64,000 nt of DNA, taken from the NCBI GenBank assembly GCA_942492115.1, contig CALODL010000010.1:286943-350942 (forward strand). Direction: 5' to 3'. Positions 43,526-53,464 of the stretch are shown here, piece after piece. The notes beneath the pieces were generated by a model. It was given only the letters and a program-made list of their open reading frames with translations. It was not told the DNA's origin and did not search any database. This stretch comes from CALODL01 sp942492115. GTDB lineage: Bacteria; Planctomycetota; Phycisphaerae; UBA1845; CAIVHJ01. Numbering within the stretch: the first letter of the stretch is position 1; each line of letters begins with the position of its first letter. The translations under genes and the position numbers were made by a program.

Positions 43526-44985
43526 GGGACGCAACGTTCAGACTGCCGGTGTCGCTCCAACGGATGATGGCTTTACAGTTATTGCTCCAGGGCCAGAAGA
43601 TATCGACCAAGATGGACCCGCCTTAATTGGTGACCCTGACATGGGCTTTGGAAACTTGAGACAGTTTGGTCCGACGCTGATTCATCATACGCAACTCAAA
43701 GTGCGAAAAAATGTCGCCTCGTCGAATTTCATGCCAGTGGATAGCCCCGGTATGATAGGATTCTCCAGTCATCTCAGGAAATGGATCGAGGATATGACTT
43801 TAAGGGTGTGGTCAAGTACTTTTGCAGATCGAGCAGATGTGGCATTGCTCTTTCCGGATCCCGACAACCAGGAACGACAGGAGAGACCTTGTCTGTTCTT
43901 TTACACTCTTCTGGTGGTATGGATCACAAGCTACCGATTGTCTTGAACAAGGCGGATCAGTTTAAAAAAGTACCCGTCGTTACGTATGCATGAAGACGCT
44001 TGCCGACTTGTGCATGACTAACACTGAAACACCTGGTTTTACTTGTAGATTCACGACTTTGCTCGAGCAGGCGGCTCTCTTTTGTTGGAATCTGTCCTAT
44101 GTGATTGCTCGCAAGGACTCGCCTCGTATCTACACTATGGTATGTATCGCGGCTACTGACGAAAAAGCATGTCTGCCTTGTCGTCTTGTCTAATAACGAA
44201 CCTCGGCGCACACTCATTCTAGTGCTCGCCAGTAAAAGAGTCGTCTCCTGCCATTGACAATAACGGCTTACCATCGTATCAAATCCTGTAAATATGTGGT
44301 GGTTCAAGTCATGAAGGCTCCCAAACTACGAATTCGACAATGTCATTACGTACTTGAATGATTCCATCCATCTATTGTTGATGCATGCCAAGATTGTACA
44401 AGAAACGAATCGCTTATATTCAACACACGAGTTAGTGGAAGGTCGAATGCAAGAAGGAACAAGTCTTGTAGCAGGAATGGGGCTGACGGCACTTGGTATT
44501 CTACACGAGCCTACCCATGCAGTTTACGGGAGGGGTCGTCGCAGCGACTGTACTCGGTGTAGGGGGCTTGTCTTGGTTTAATCGGACGAAAATGGCGGCA
44601 GTTGAACGACAGCTCGTTTCGCCGAAGAGTCAAGGGGTGCCTTTCAGAGAACACATGCACGTGAAGTGAGTGAAGCAGATGAGTTTACAGCCAGTGTATG
44701 GCAACGAATTCGAGATCCGCTGCGAATGTCACTACAATCTTTGGGACTGGCAAATGCTTCTACAGTGAGTCAAGCCGACTTGAATCAGCTACACGATATA
44801 CTGGATAAAGATATCCCCGCACTGCGCCGAGTGGCTTCGCCGACACACTTTGAAGCAAACAAAGTGATACAGAGTATCTACACAGATGACAGCTCAGAGA
44901 GAGAATGGCTATTGAAAGTGCACACTGACAAGTCCTTGTCTCACGTGTCTTACTGCGATGATTCTGAAAAACACGGATTCCCACC
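43526..44985 (+). pseudogene. dynamin/EHD-like GTPase, C-terminal half, interrupted by the copia element
   Basis: Exon 1 (43526-43969) starts mid-protein at GRNVQTAGVAPTDDGFTV and carries the GTPase blocks VDSPGMIG (G3) and LNKADQFKK (G4). Intron 1 (43970-44048, 79 bases) has GT, a CTAAC branch-like site and TTGTAG. Exon 2 (44049-44139) reads IHDFARA and later WNLSYVIARKDSPRIYTM. Intron 2 is 44140-44222 with GT...CTAG. Exon 3 gives NDSIHLLLMHAKIV, a hydrophobic region, and SEADEFTASVWQRIRDPLRMS. At least four single-base shifts occur. The P-loop half lies beyond the left join and is missing. Confidence 0.65.
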
Positions 44986-44991
44986 ACAAAT

Positions 44992-45409
44992 TTATTTCAA
45001 CGAAGCGATTTTAGCAAGACCTCCTCTCAATTGCAGAACCATATGAATAGTGGCTCCCGCTTGAATGTTGTAAGACTCCAGCGTCTTGTCAGTTTCAACT
45101 GAAAAAACAAAAGAAACTCGTAAGTACAAAGCTGGGCATGTGACCAAGAAATCAACACTGTATAAGTACATAAAACGTACGCTGCTTTCCCGAATGAATA
45201 CAGATGAATCTGATCGACTTGAATACCCTCCTTTTCTTGAAGTGCCTGTTTGACAGCAAGCACTTGGTTTTCGGGTTCAAAATTGAATGCCTGTTTGCGG
45301 CCAGTAAGTGTCTTGATGAAAATCTAGTGCAAAAGAGAAAATCGAATAAGATTATGACATGTCCAGATGAAAACATTCTGAGGCTAATGAGAAAGCACTC
45401 CGGCTGCAT
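44992..45409 (-). CDS. ubiquitin-like protein gene with introns
   Basis: Reading the minus strand, exon 2 (45323-45181) gives IFIKTLTGRKQAFNFEPEN and LQEKEGIQVDQI, matching ubiquitin positions 3 onward. An 82-base intron (45180-45099, GTACG...TTCAG) follows. Exon 3 (45098-44992) gives ETDKTLESYNIQAGATIHM, then VLQLRGG and the tail LAKIASLK with stop TAA. The Leu-Arg-Gly-Gly end is the mature ubiquitin-type terminus; the tail would be cleaved off. A Met-Gln exon 1 could be at 45409-45404, 80 bases before exon 2, but lacks a GT donor. One base seems wrong at the end of exon 2. It is a divergent ubiquitin-fold modifier, not ubiquitin itself. Confidence 0.7.
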
Positions 45410-46015
45410 ATGCTTGAGCAATGGCACCTCAAACGCGCCAATTCGGCATTTTTCTCCAGTCGGCTCTCGATCTCGTGGCTACTATATGCTCTTCAAACGC
45501 CTACCACGCTTATCTTTTTCATACTCACTTGCATATTGTCTGAAAAGCTTATTTGACCTTGTCGAGGATCGATTAAAGTCAAAAGCTTGCTCTTTCATGC
45601 TGCAATGCATAGTGAAGACAAGCGTCGTTGCGTCGCGTCCGCGCCTCGGAGGCAGGTGATGGTCGAACGAGTCGATTTTGTCATTGGTTCTCATTTTCAT
45701 TTTTGGCGGGCGAAGACCACTTGTTGAATGAAGCAATCGGATCCTATGCGACTAAAATTAGTGAGAGATATTCTACGTTTCCCTCCGATCTATTAGCGAT
45801 AGCGTTAGCGATAGCGTCTGTCTGTCTGCGCATGACTTTTGTCAGTCCCCTCAAGCAAATGGGATTTAATCGAGTAAATAGCGTTTGGTTGCAAAGTCAT
45901 AATGTATGTTTCGGTTCGATTGATTGTTTATATCGTCACGTATCCTGATATTTAGTCACACAGTGACAAGGGAACCTTATAACCTGCGATAACCCGGGCG
46001 AGGGGGAGGAACAAA
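45410..46015. other. intergenic eukaryotic DNA
   Basis: About 600 bases lie between the ubiquitin-like gene and the second copia fragment, and hold no recognised gene. A perfect 12-base tandem duplication (TTAGCGATAGCG, 45793-45804 and 45805-45816) is followed by a short TCTG repeat. Part of this stretch likely holds the promoter of the minus-strand ubiquitin-like gene. Confidence 0.4.
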
Positions 46016-48150
46016 TCAGGGACGATCGGTAATGTCATATAAGACTAGACCAACAAGGTGGTCTCGTTTCATACCACCGGGAATTACCTTTGTAGCAATA
46101 TCCGCGGGGTTGTTATGCGTTGAAACGTGGCCAGTGAGGGATTCGCCCATCGCAACTGACTCTCGTACGGCATGATAACACACCGAGTTAGACTTCTTCT
46201 TCAAAGTCGATTCGGGTCGTTGGGTATTATGTACAACGGACATATTATCCCCATATATATATGATGGTCCAGAGATTGGAACGCCCATCATTCGCAGCTT
46301 GTAACGTAAGCCTCGCAAAGCTTCCATGCCTTGCTTCATTGCAACGAACTCAGCTCCAAAGACACTGGTTTCAATAGTTGCTTGTTTCTTCGAATGCCAA
46401 ATAACCAATGACATGTTGAGGAATATAAGAAATCCGGTGCGCGATCGTCGCGTCAACTTATCACCGGCGTGATCGGAATCAACAAACATTCGTAAGTCGA
46501 TTTCTTTACCTCTTGACGGAGGTGCATTAGGTGGGATTGCTTCGTGCACATCACCATAGAAATGTTTCCAATCGCATTCTTTGAATGTGGTCATATCAAT
46601 CTCGGGATACGATGGATCAAATACGATTCGTGCATTGTGCTTCTTCTCGATATAAGCAAACAGATGAAATAACGCTTCCAAATGTCCCTCACGGGGCAAC
46701 GCTAAGTGAGACGATAGGATCGAGACTTCAGTAATGATGTCGACTCGACCTAGCTCGACACACCAACGCAACACACCAATTTGCGATTGGTAGAATGTCG
46801 CATCCCTGTCGTTGAGCTCTGGGGTAGTATCTAACTCAGGGAGGTAGTTTGACGGAAAAGGTGCAGTAGCACGCTTCATCAATTTGGAACCAGGACGTGT
46901 CTTGTCGATATAGTCCTTGACGTTCCGGACAGCTGCTTGGATATACTTGCTAGAGCTCATGCCCCATGCAAAGACTCCATTCGGTAGCCTCGTCTGTCGC
47001 AGTTTGGCTCCAAGATAGAAATCTGGATCACCAATCGAATTCGGCTTCATTTTGAAGTACTTGTCGATCTGACGTAAACAAAGTGTAGCATCATGATGAA
47101 CGACCAAAATATCGTCAACGTAAAGTAGAGCATAAGCATAATACTTATGTCCATCGCTCGGGCGAATCTCAGCCTTCATCCATAGGTCTTGGTCGGCGAT
47201 ACACGACTCCCATCCCAGGTGTCGCATGCAATCGGCTAGATGATTCCTAAAGGACGCACCAGCACTTTTGAGTCCATATAGTGATCGAACTATAATGGCT
47301 CGCTTGCCAGCGTCGGAACCGAACTCAGGCCCCAAGACGCACCAAATCTTTTCTGCAACCGGAGCAGTAAGATAGGCATTTTCGATATCGGCAGTCTTAA
47401 CCTCAAGATCGTTGAGAGCTGCTAGAGTCAATGCAATTCGTACAGACTCTCGTGACACAACACTGGCGTAAGTGATTGTAGAAGGGGCCTCAGTCATGTG
47501 ACCACCCGCAACGTATCGTGCCTTGCGTCGGAAGTCTTCCATCTTGACATCGAATATGAGGTGACCGCGTATCTGTTGATAAGTCGGAGGAACGACCTCA
47601 CCGTCTTCAAGCGTGTGAAAGGTGATGCACACCTTAGCCATTTCGAGACGGACGGCATCTTGCCATAAAGTTTTACCATTCTGTCGGTCAAGACGGACAC
47701 AATTATCATAAGTCTTGGGGACTTTGATCCCATACTGTGGTCCCGCTTGTGATAATGCCGTTTATTGATGGTTGAAATGACTCCGTTGCGCTTTGCGAGT
47801 AATAACGGTACCCACCATGCAAAGGCTTTGTCGTGTATGCCATGGGCGACGGCAAATTCAGCAACTTCTATCGGATACGATTCCTTTAGATCTGCAAGTC
47901 GTTGCCACGATGTAGAGCCATCTCGCCACCTGGCACAGAGCTTTCTGCGATCGCATCCAGATCGACAATCACGGTCTCGGGTCGACGTTGCTGCCCACAA
48001 CGCAGAAGATCTTCATAGGAGCTAAACCAAAGCACCCGATCGCAGAAAGGCTTGAGAGCCTCTTCATAACCGCTGCGGTTATTCTGAGTCTGATCAAGAA
48101 AGTGGATCGATCTAGGTGATGAATTCTGTGTGAGTTTGGAAAAACTATAC
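46016..48150 (-). mobile_element. second copia lineage, reverse transcriptase/RNase H part
   Basis: A clean 541-residue frame (47641-46016) contains a copia reverse transcriptase (VKMEDFRRKARYVAGGHMTE, NAYLTAPV, YVDDILVVHH) and RNase H (MFVDSDHAGDK, SVFGAEFVAMKQG, PADIATKV). Further upstream on the same strand, 47,650-48,000 continues the pol in other frames (YPIEVAEFAVAHGI), with at least two shifts. The integrase, gag and both LTRs are not seen. The protein is clearly different from the pol at 38831-43063, for example FVDSDHAGDK against FADADFSGNW, so it is a separate lineage. It is on the opposite strand and 5'-truncated. Confidence 0.85.
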
Positions 48151-48439
48151 GTTCCGCATAAATTCCTTCCAAAATCTTTACAGGCTTATTCTAACAACGC
48201 TTCAGGTCATTCGCCCACCCCCGTAACTCATCACTCACCCCACACCGAGTTAACCCCTTTGAATTTTCATTCAAATTGAAGACGCCGTTCGAGAATCTTT
48301 CGCTTTTGTATGAGTTAGCCTCAAAATGCTAAGTCTTTGGAATAATGCAGATTTCCCCGCGGTTTTTTTCACTGCGCCCTCACTTTATTGTCCAAAAATG
48401 CCGATCCTATACTGGGCAACCCTAGTCAATGAGGTTTTG
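48151..48439. other. junction between eukaryotic and second bacterial piece
   Basis: Between the last recognisable copia sequence (about 48,150) and the first bacterial start codon (48440), sequence style changes from copia to bacterial coding. The exact join cannot be read. No LTR end or target duplication is visible. Confidence 0.5.
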
Positions 48440-49955
48440 GTGAGCATTTGCTGGATCACAGACAAATCTAAGGATTTCGAAGGCCACGCTGCCGAGCTTA
48501 AAGCGAAGGGTTTCGACAGCGTATGGAATTCTCCCCCTCCTTCCGACTCCAAAAAGCTGGGAGACTGGTTTGAAAAGAATGTCCCGCCGACTGCCAAAGC
48601 GATCGTTCTAGACGAAGGCGGTCAAAAATCGAGCCCCTTGTCAAAGCCATTCGGACCAATGCTCCTTTGCGAAAGTCCGCGCTCTTTTTGACCTATTCAA
48701 AGAGCCCCGATCTTCAGAGCCTCTCAGCCATTCCCTTTGATGACTATCTCGCTAAAACTGCGAGCGTTTCCGAGTTCGTCTCCCGAATCTTAATTGGACT
48801 GGAGAAAAAGCAGCTACTGACCCAACTCGATGAACAGTTAAAAGAGGAAACCAAAAGAGATATTGCTATTACTCAACGAGAGGAATTTCTGAGCATCTGT
48901 GCCCATGACTTGCGGTCTCCCTTGGGACTCATTTCTTCCAGTTTATCGCTGCTGCTAAATAATAAAAATGAATTATCTCCCTTCGTAACAGAACTTCTCA
49001 CGCGAGCACAAAGACAGTCAGCAAATGCCATCGTCTTGGTCAATGATCTTTTAGATGTGATGAGCTACGAACAGGGCCTCAAGCCAAAATACGATCTCAT
49101 CGTGCTTGACGGTTTTCTCAGTGAGTTCTACCAAGACTATAAACTACAGGCAGAAGAAAAAAATATTAAATTTCACTATGAGAATCCGGTTCGCCAATGG
49201 CGCGTCTTACTCGATACAGATAGGATTCGACAACTTTTTGCACAAAACCTTTTTACAAATGCAGTCAAGTTTACCGATCCAAACAAAAATATTTTCCTGA
49301 AGGTCACTCCATTCTTTGGCCGAAGGGCAAAGGACCCCCCGTACCCAATGGTAAAAATCAGCATTCGCGACGAAGGTCCGGGAATTCCAAAGAATGAGAT
49401 TCAAAAAATATTTGACCGCTTCAGTCAGCTGAAAGACCAGTCTCGAGCCCAAGGAAGGGGCTTGGTTTGTCGGTCGCCAAAGAGATTTCAAAGCACCACG
49501 GCGGAAACGTTTGGGTGGATAGCCTCCCCAATCAGGGTTCGACCTTTCACCTCTTACTGCCTCACGTCATCAGTCAGCCTATGGAATTTTCTGCACGAGA
49601 TGGAAACAAGCTTCAAATCGTGGTCGCAGAAGCCAATGAAGACAAACGAAATGAGCATTTCGACATATTAAAAGAGTGGGGCTTTGAAGTTCACTATGTT
49701 GATGACGGCGCCTCGGCGCTGGCTTTGGCCTATTACCTTCAACCCACCCTCATCGTTTTGACAACAGGACTTCCCAGGATCGAAGAAGTCGAGGTGACAA
49801 CCTATTTGAAGGGCAATCCCGAAACTCAGCATATCCCAATTTTGTTGGCCACTGAGACACCAGAAAATTATGACAGTGCTTTATTAGTGGATGAAGTGGT
49901 AGCCCTTCCGCTGAAGAAAAACCAATTTAATAAGACCCTAAAGAAAGCTGGATAA
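48440..49955 (+). CDS. hybrid sensor histidine kinase with receiver-like ends, frameshifted
   Basis: A GTG at 48440 after GAGG starts a receiver-like N-terminal domain (VSICWITDKS). Near 48,625-48,670 the frame changes and continues NAPLRKSALFLTYSKS. The kinase follows: HisKA with FLSICAHDLRSPLG (phosphorylated His), then the ATPase with FTNAVKF and DEGPGIP. Near 49,455 a second shift moves to GLSVAKEISKHHGG. The C-terminus is another receiver-like domain, but the usual acceptor Asp is replaced in LIVLTTGLP, so it is a pseudo-receiver. The stop overlaps the next start by one base (TAATG). With the shifts repaired, about 505 residues. Confidence 0.75.
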
Positions 49956-50919
49956 TGAAAGCAAAACAGGAACAAGCAACCGAACTTCAACTCGATCCTG
50001 GAGATGTCTACGGAAACCTCTTTTGAATCAGTACCCCTCGACATGCCTCTTCCCTATCAGTCTTCATCAATTTTTCTGGAAAGTTTCTACTCTTTCGAAG
50101 CAAGAGCGATCTTCTCTCTCAGTCTCGGGCGCAGGGACTGACGGACAAGGGAGTCGACTCAGTATTCATTCGAAAGTCTGACTGGATGTCATATATTGAA
50201 AGTATTGAAAAATTCATCGAGCCTTCCATTAACACGAAAGAGTATGTCCAACACATAAGAGATGCGCTCAGTGCTTATAGACAAGTGCTCGAAAAGAAAG
50301 AAGATGTCAAAAATAGGGATCCTAGGGAAAGGAAAATCAATCTCTCAGTGAAACCCTGGTGAACTTAATCGCCTCGACACCGGAACTCGCCACAGCACTT
50401 CTGAAGCGATATAACTCTTGCCAACCTCTACTACACCAATCACAATGTAAATGTTTTACCATCCGGGTGCTTTAGGGGGACAGCTCAACCTATCCAAAGC
50501 TCAGATCCATTCGCTCGCTTATTGCGCGCTCCTACACAACGTGGGCAATCTCAGCATTCCAAGAGAGATCCTCTATAAGCCAAAGACCCTAACTTCTGAG
50601 GAATTTGAGATTGTTAAAGCTCATCCGCTCCATGGGTCAAAACTAATTAAGTCTCTGCAACACCCAGAGAAACCGTCCTGGTCGCGCTACAACACCATGA
50701 GTGGTTCAATGGAAAGGGCTTATCCCAATCGCCTGGACGGAAAAAAACATCCACTTGTACGCAAGAATTATCTCGGTGGCAGATGCCTACGACGCGCTCA
50801 CCAACAACCGCCCGCACTGTCCGGCCCACAGCCCCAAAGACGCCATTAAAATAATGCAACAAGATCGCATTAAGTTCGATCCCACCATCTTGAAGGCCTC
50901 GCATCTAGAAGATAACTAG
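49955..50919 (+). CDS. HD-GYP-type protein with altered HD motif, frameshifted
   Basis: The ATG at 49955 overlaps the kinase stop. Fragments in three frames read MPLPYQ-like and RKSDWMSYIESIEKFIEP (N-terminal domain), then HSLAYCALLHNVGNLSIPREILYKP, a GKGYPNRLDGKNIHLYARI-type block and VADAYDALTNN. The HD position reads His-Asn in HNVGNLSIP where active enzymes have His-Asp-x-Gly-Lys. The metal-binding Asp is thus lost, and it may bind rather than cleave cyclic di-GMP. At least three single-base shifts occur. Repaired length is about 320 residues. It pairs with the upstream kinase. Confidence 0.65.
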
Positions 50920-50926
50920 TTTGAAC

Positions 50927-52206
50927 CTAAGACGCGTTTTTGATTTTCTTGGATTGAGAGAGGGATTGGAGAAGGGATTTTGCTTCTTCGTTGGACTTAT
51001 TCATCTGTAACGCACGACTGAATTCTTCTTCTGCCGCCACAGCATCCCCACTTTGAAGATATATCTTTCCCAGCCGGGTGCAGGTGTTCATCATCTAATC
51101 CGTGGCTTTGGAGATGCGTTTGGAAGCAGAACAGCCTTGTTCTTTCGGCCCATCGCCGTGAGAACTTCGAAGTTTTTCAAGACGAGTGTTGTCTTTCCAG
51201 GAATGCGATTGAGAGCCTTTTCATAAGCTTCAGAGGCTCGGTGCAAAGAGGTCAAGGGGCCGGTTTTGTCCAAACTCAGAGCACAGTAGGCATCTCCTAA
51301 GACTTCGTCCAGCATAGGAAGTTCGGAAACGACTCGTATTCCTTCTTGCAAAATATCGATCGCCCGATGTATTTCGTTTCGCCCCAGAAGGGTCCTGGCT
51401 TCTACCACGTACCGATCCGTCCGCCGGCTCAGCTCAAGTTCGTTGAGAATCGTATCCATCTGAGATTTGAAGCTATTGAGATTGAATGGTTTCAATAGAT
51501 AGCCATTGACTCCGGCTTGAGCAGCTTGAATCGTTTTCACCTGCTCAATCGCAGTTTGCGAAGTCGCAATCACAAAGGGTAGGCTCGGAAATTCTCTGCT
51601 TGCCCTGACATTTCTTAGAAATTCAATTCCGTTCATCTCTGGCATTTCCCAATCACTCAAGACGAAGGCAATCTCTTCCAGTTTTCCTGAACCAATTTCA
51701 GACCTTCTCTTCCGTTCTCTGCTAGGAGAATGTTCTGAAAACCACTGGCAGAGAGAAAACGGCTGAGAACATCCCTCGCATCTGGATCGTCTTCAGCAAG
51801 AAGAACGTATTTCTTCGAACGGATTTCTCCAGTGAAACTCTGTCTGGAAATTCGATCAGACGTTTCTGATTGGAAAGGTTTCTTAAAGGCCTCTTCGCAC
51901 ACCGCCGCCTCTGCGAAAAGCCCCCTTCATCCAATGATAATCTTCGGGAGAGGCCACCATGATCACGAGAGATCCTCGGGTGGCTTCATAACTTCGAAGC
52001 ATTTCAACGATGTCCCGATTGAGGCTGCTCAGTTCCCAATTTGCAAGGACAATGTCAATTTCTCTCTTAGAACGCGACAACGATTTCTTACACTTCGCAT
52101 CGGATTCAAATTCAATGAACTCGAACTCCGCTAAGGGCTCCAAAAAGGCTTTCATAGAGTTCCGACGTCTTTCATCCGGATCGATAATGAGAAGAGTATA
52201 TTTCAT
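50927..52206 (-). CDS. double-receiver protein with TPR tail, frameshifted
   Basis: The ATG at 52206 overlaps the upstream kinase stop (ATGA). The first receiver reads YTLLIIDPDERRRNSM and has Asn in IVLANWELSS where the acceptor Asp is expected. Near 51,900 the frame changes to KYVLLAEDDPDARDV, a second receiver with acceptor Asp in SDWEMPEMNG and Lys in LLKPFN. A helical TPR-like part (ARTLLGRNEIHRAIDIL) follows and, after a third shift near 51,095, continues LGKIYLQSGDAVAAEEEF to the stop at 50927. The second receiver looks active and the first degenerate. It lies convergent with the HD-GYP gene, seven bases apart. Confidence 0.7.
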
Positions 52207-53389
52207 GACTTCGGAATCTCGATTCTAAAGGTAGTTCCTTTTCCTACTGCAGATCTCACTCCAATTTTTTCCACCATGACTCTCGATAATCTTACTGACC
52301 ACAGAAAGTCCAATACCGCTGCCCTTACCCCCCTTTGTTGAAAAAAGAGGCAGAAAGACTTTTTCAATATTTTCAGGTTCAATCCCACACCCGTATCTGA
52401 GATCTCCAAAACCAGGCAAGAGCTCTCTTCCTTCGCGGAAATCTTGAGCTCTCCCCCCTTCGACTGCATCGCATGGGTCGCATTGATGAAAAGGTTTAAG
52501 AAGACTTGTCCCATTTCAATGTCATTAATTTCCACATCGCTCAATGGATTTGAATAGTCTTCTGATACATTGACTTTCCATCGCTTAAATTCATGTCTTA
52601 TGAGTTCAATAGAAGATTTTAGCGGAATCAGTATACTCATCTTTTTCTTCTGTGTTTGAACCTTCACCAGACCCTGAAGATTTCGTACAATTACACCGGC
52701 TCTTTCAGCTGATTTATGAATAATCCCCAGGGACCGTTTCATTTCTTCCGGCTCCAGGGATTGCAACGCTAACTCGGCATTTCCAATGATGCTTAAGAGA
52801 ATGTTTCCAAACTCATGGCCGATCCCCCTGGCAAGCTGACCCACGGCAGCCAACCGTTCTGATTGAATCAATTGTTCTTGCTGTGTCTTGATTTGGATAA
52901 GATGAGCCTTCTCTCGCTGCCGTCGATCCCAGTCTGCAGCTAAATTATGAGCCATCTGTAGAATCTCGCCTGATGTAAAGGGTTTGGGAATGAAGTTCCA
53001 GCGATCGGAAAATTCCACTCCAAAAATCTTAGTAATGTCTTCCACCGAACGGTCCTGATATGCCGTCACTACGACACAGAAGGTTCGGGTCTCGATCTTT
53101 CGCACGGCGGATGGTCTCTATCCCATCGATCCCCTCGCCTAACTTCACGTCAAAAAAGCCTCCGACAAAGGGGGCCTCTTCTTCAAGCGCCTTTTTCGAT
53201 TTCCTCTTTGAGGGCTTCCTCCCCTGAACTGACACAGACAATCTCAAAGTCGGCGACCTGAACCGAGGGGGAACCAAGGGTTACGGCACTCGCCCCCCGG
53301 TCCCCCCCGTGAAGATCGAATGACAGGGGCTTGGGATTTGGTGTGGAAGATAGATCGGTACGCCGCCAGAATTCCCGATTCGTCGTCAC
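52203..53389 (-). CDS. receiver-histidine kinase, frameshifted
   Basis: The N-terminal region is scrambled by at least two shifts but contains receiver pieces: FEIVCVSSGEEALKEE, FFDVKLGEGIDGIETI with an acceptor-like Asp, and CVVVTAYQDRSVEDI, then FIPKPF. The kinase part has LARGIGHEFGNILLSIIGNA (phosphorylated His), LFINATHAMQSKGG and DTGVGL. A further shift near 52,400 leads to PLFSTKGGKGSGIGLSVVSKIIESHGG. It is similar to soluble kinases that read an upstream receiver. The start at 53389 (GTG) is uncertain. Its stop overlaps the next gene by four bases. Confidence 0.68.
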
Positions 53390-53464
53390 AATGAGACAGT
53401 TTTTCGATTCACTGAGTGCATCTCGTCATCTCTTTATCGGTATAGATGAGGTAGAATTAAAAAC

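Noticed and set aside
45793..45816. 12-base tandem duplication as a start of a satellite or CRISPR
   Set aside because: Only two copies without spacers; ordinary slippage.
37682..48150. Bacterial group II intron or phage as source of the reverse transcriptases
   Set aside because: Copia order of domains, LTRs, the neighbouring GT-AG introns and a ubiquitin-like gene all indicate a eukaryotic source.
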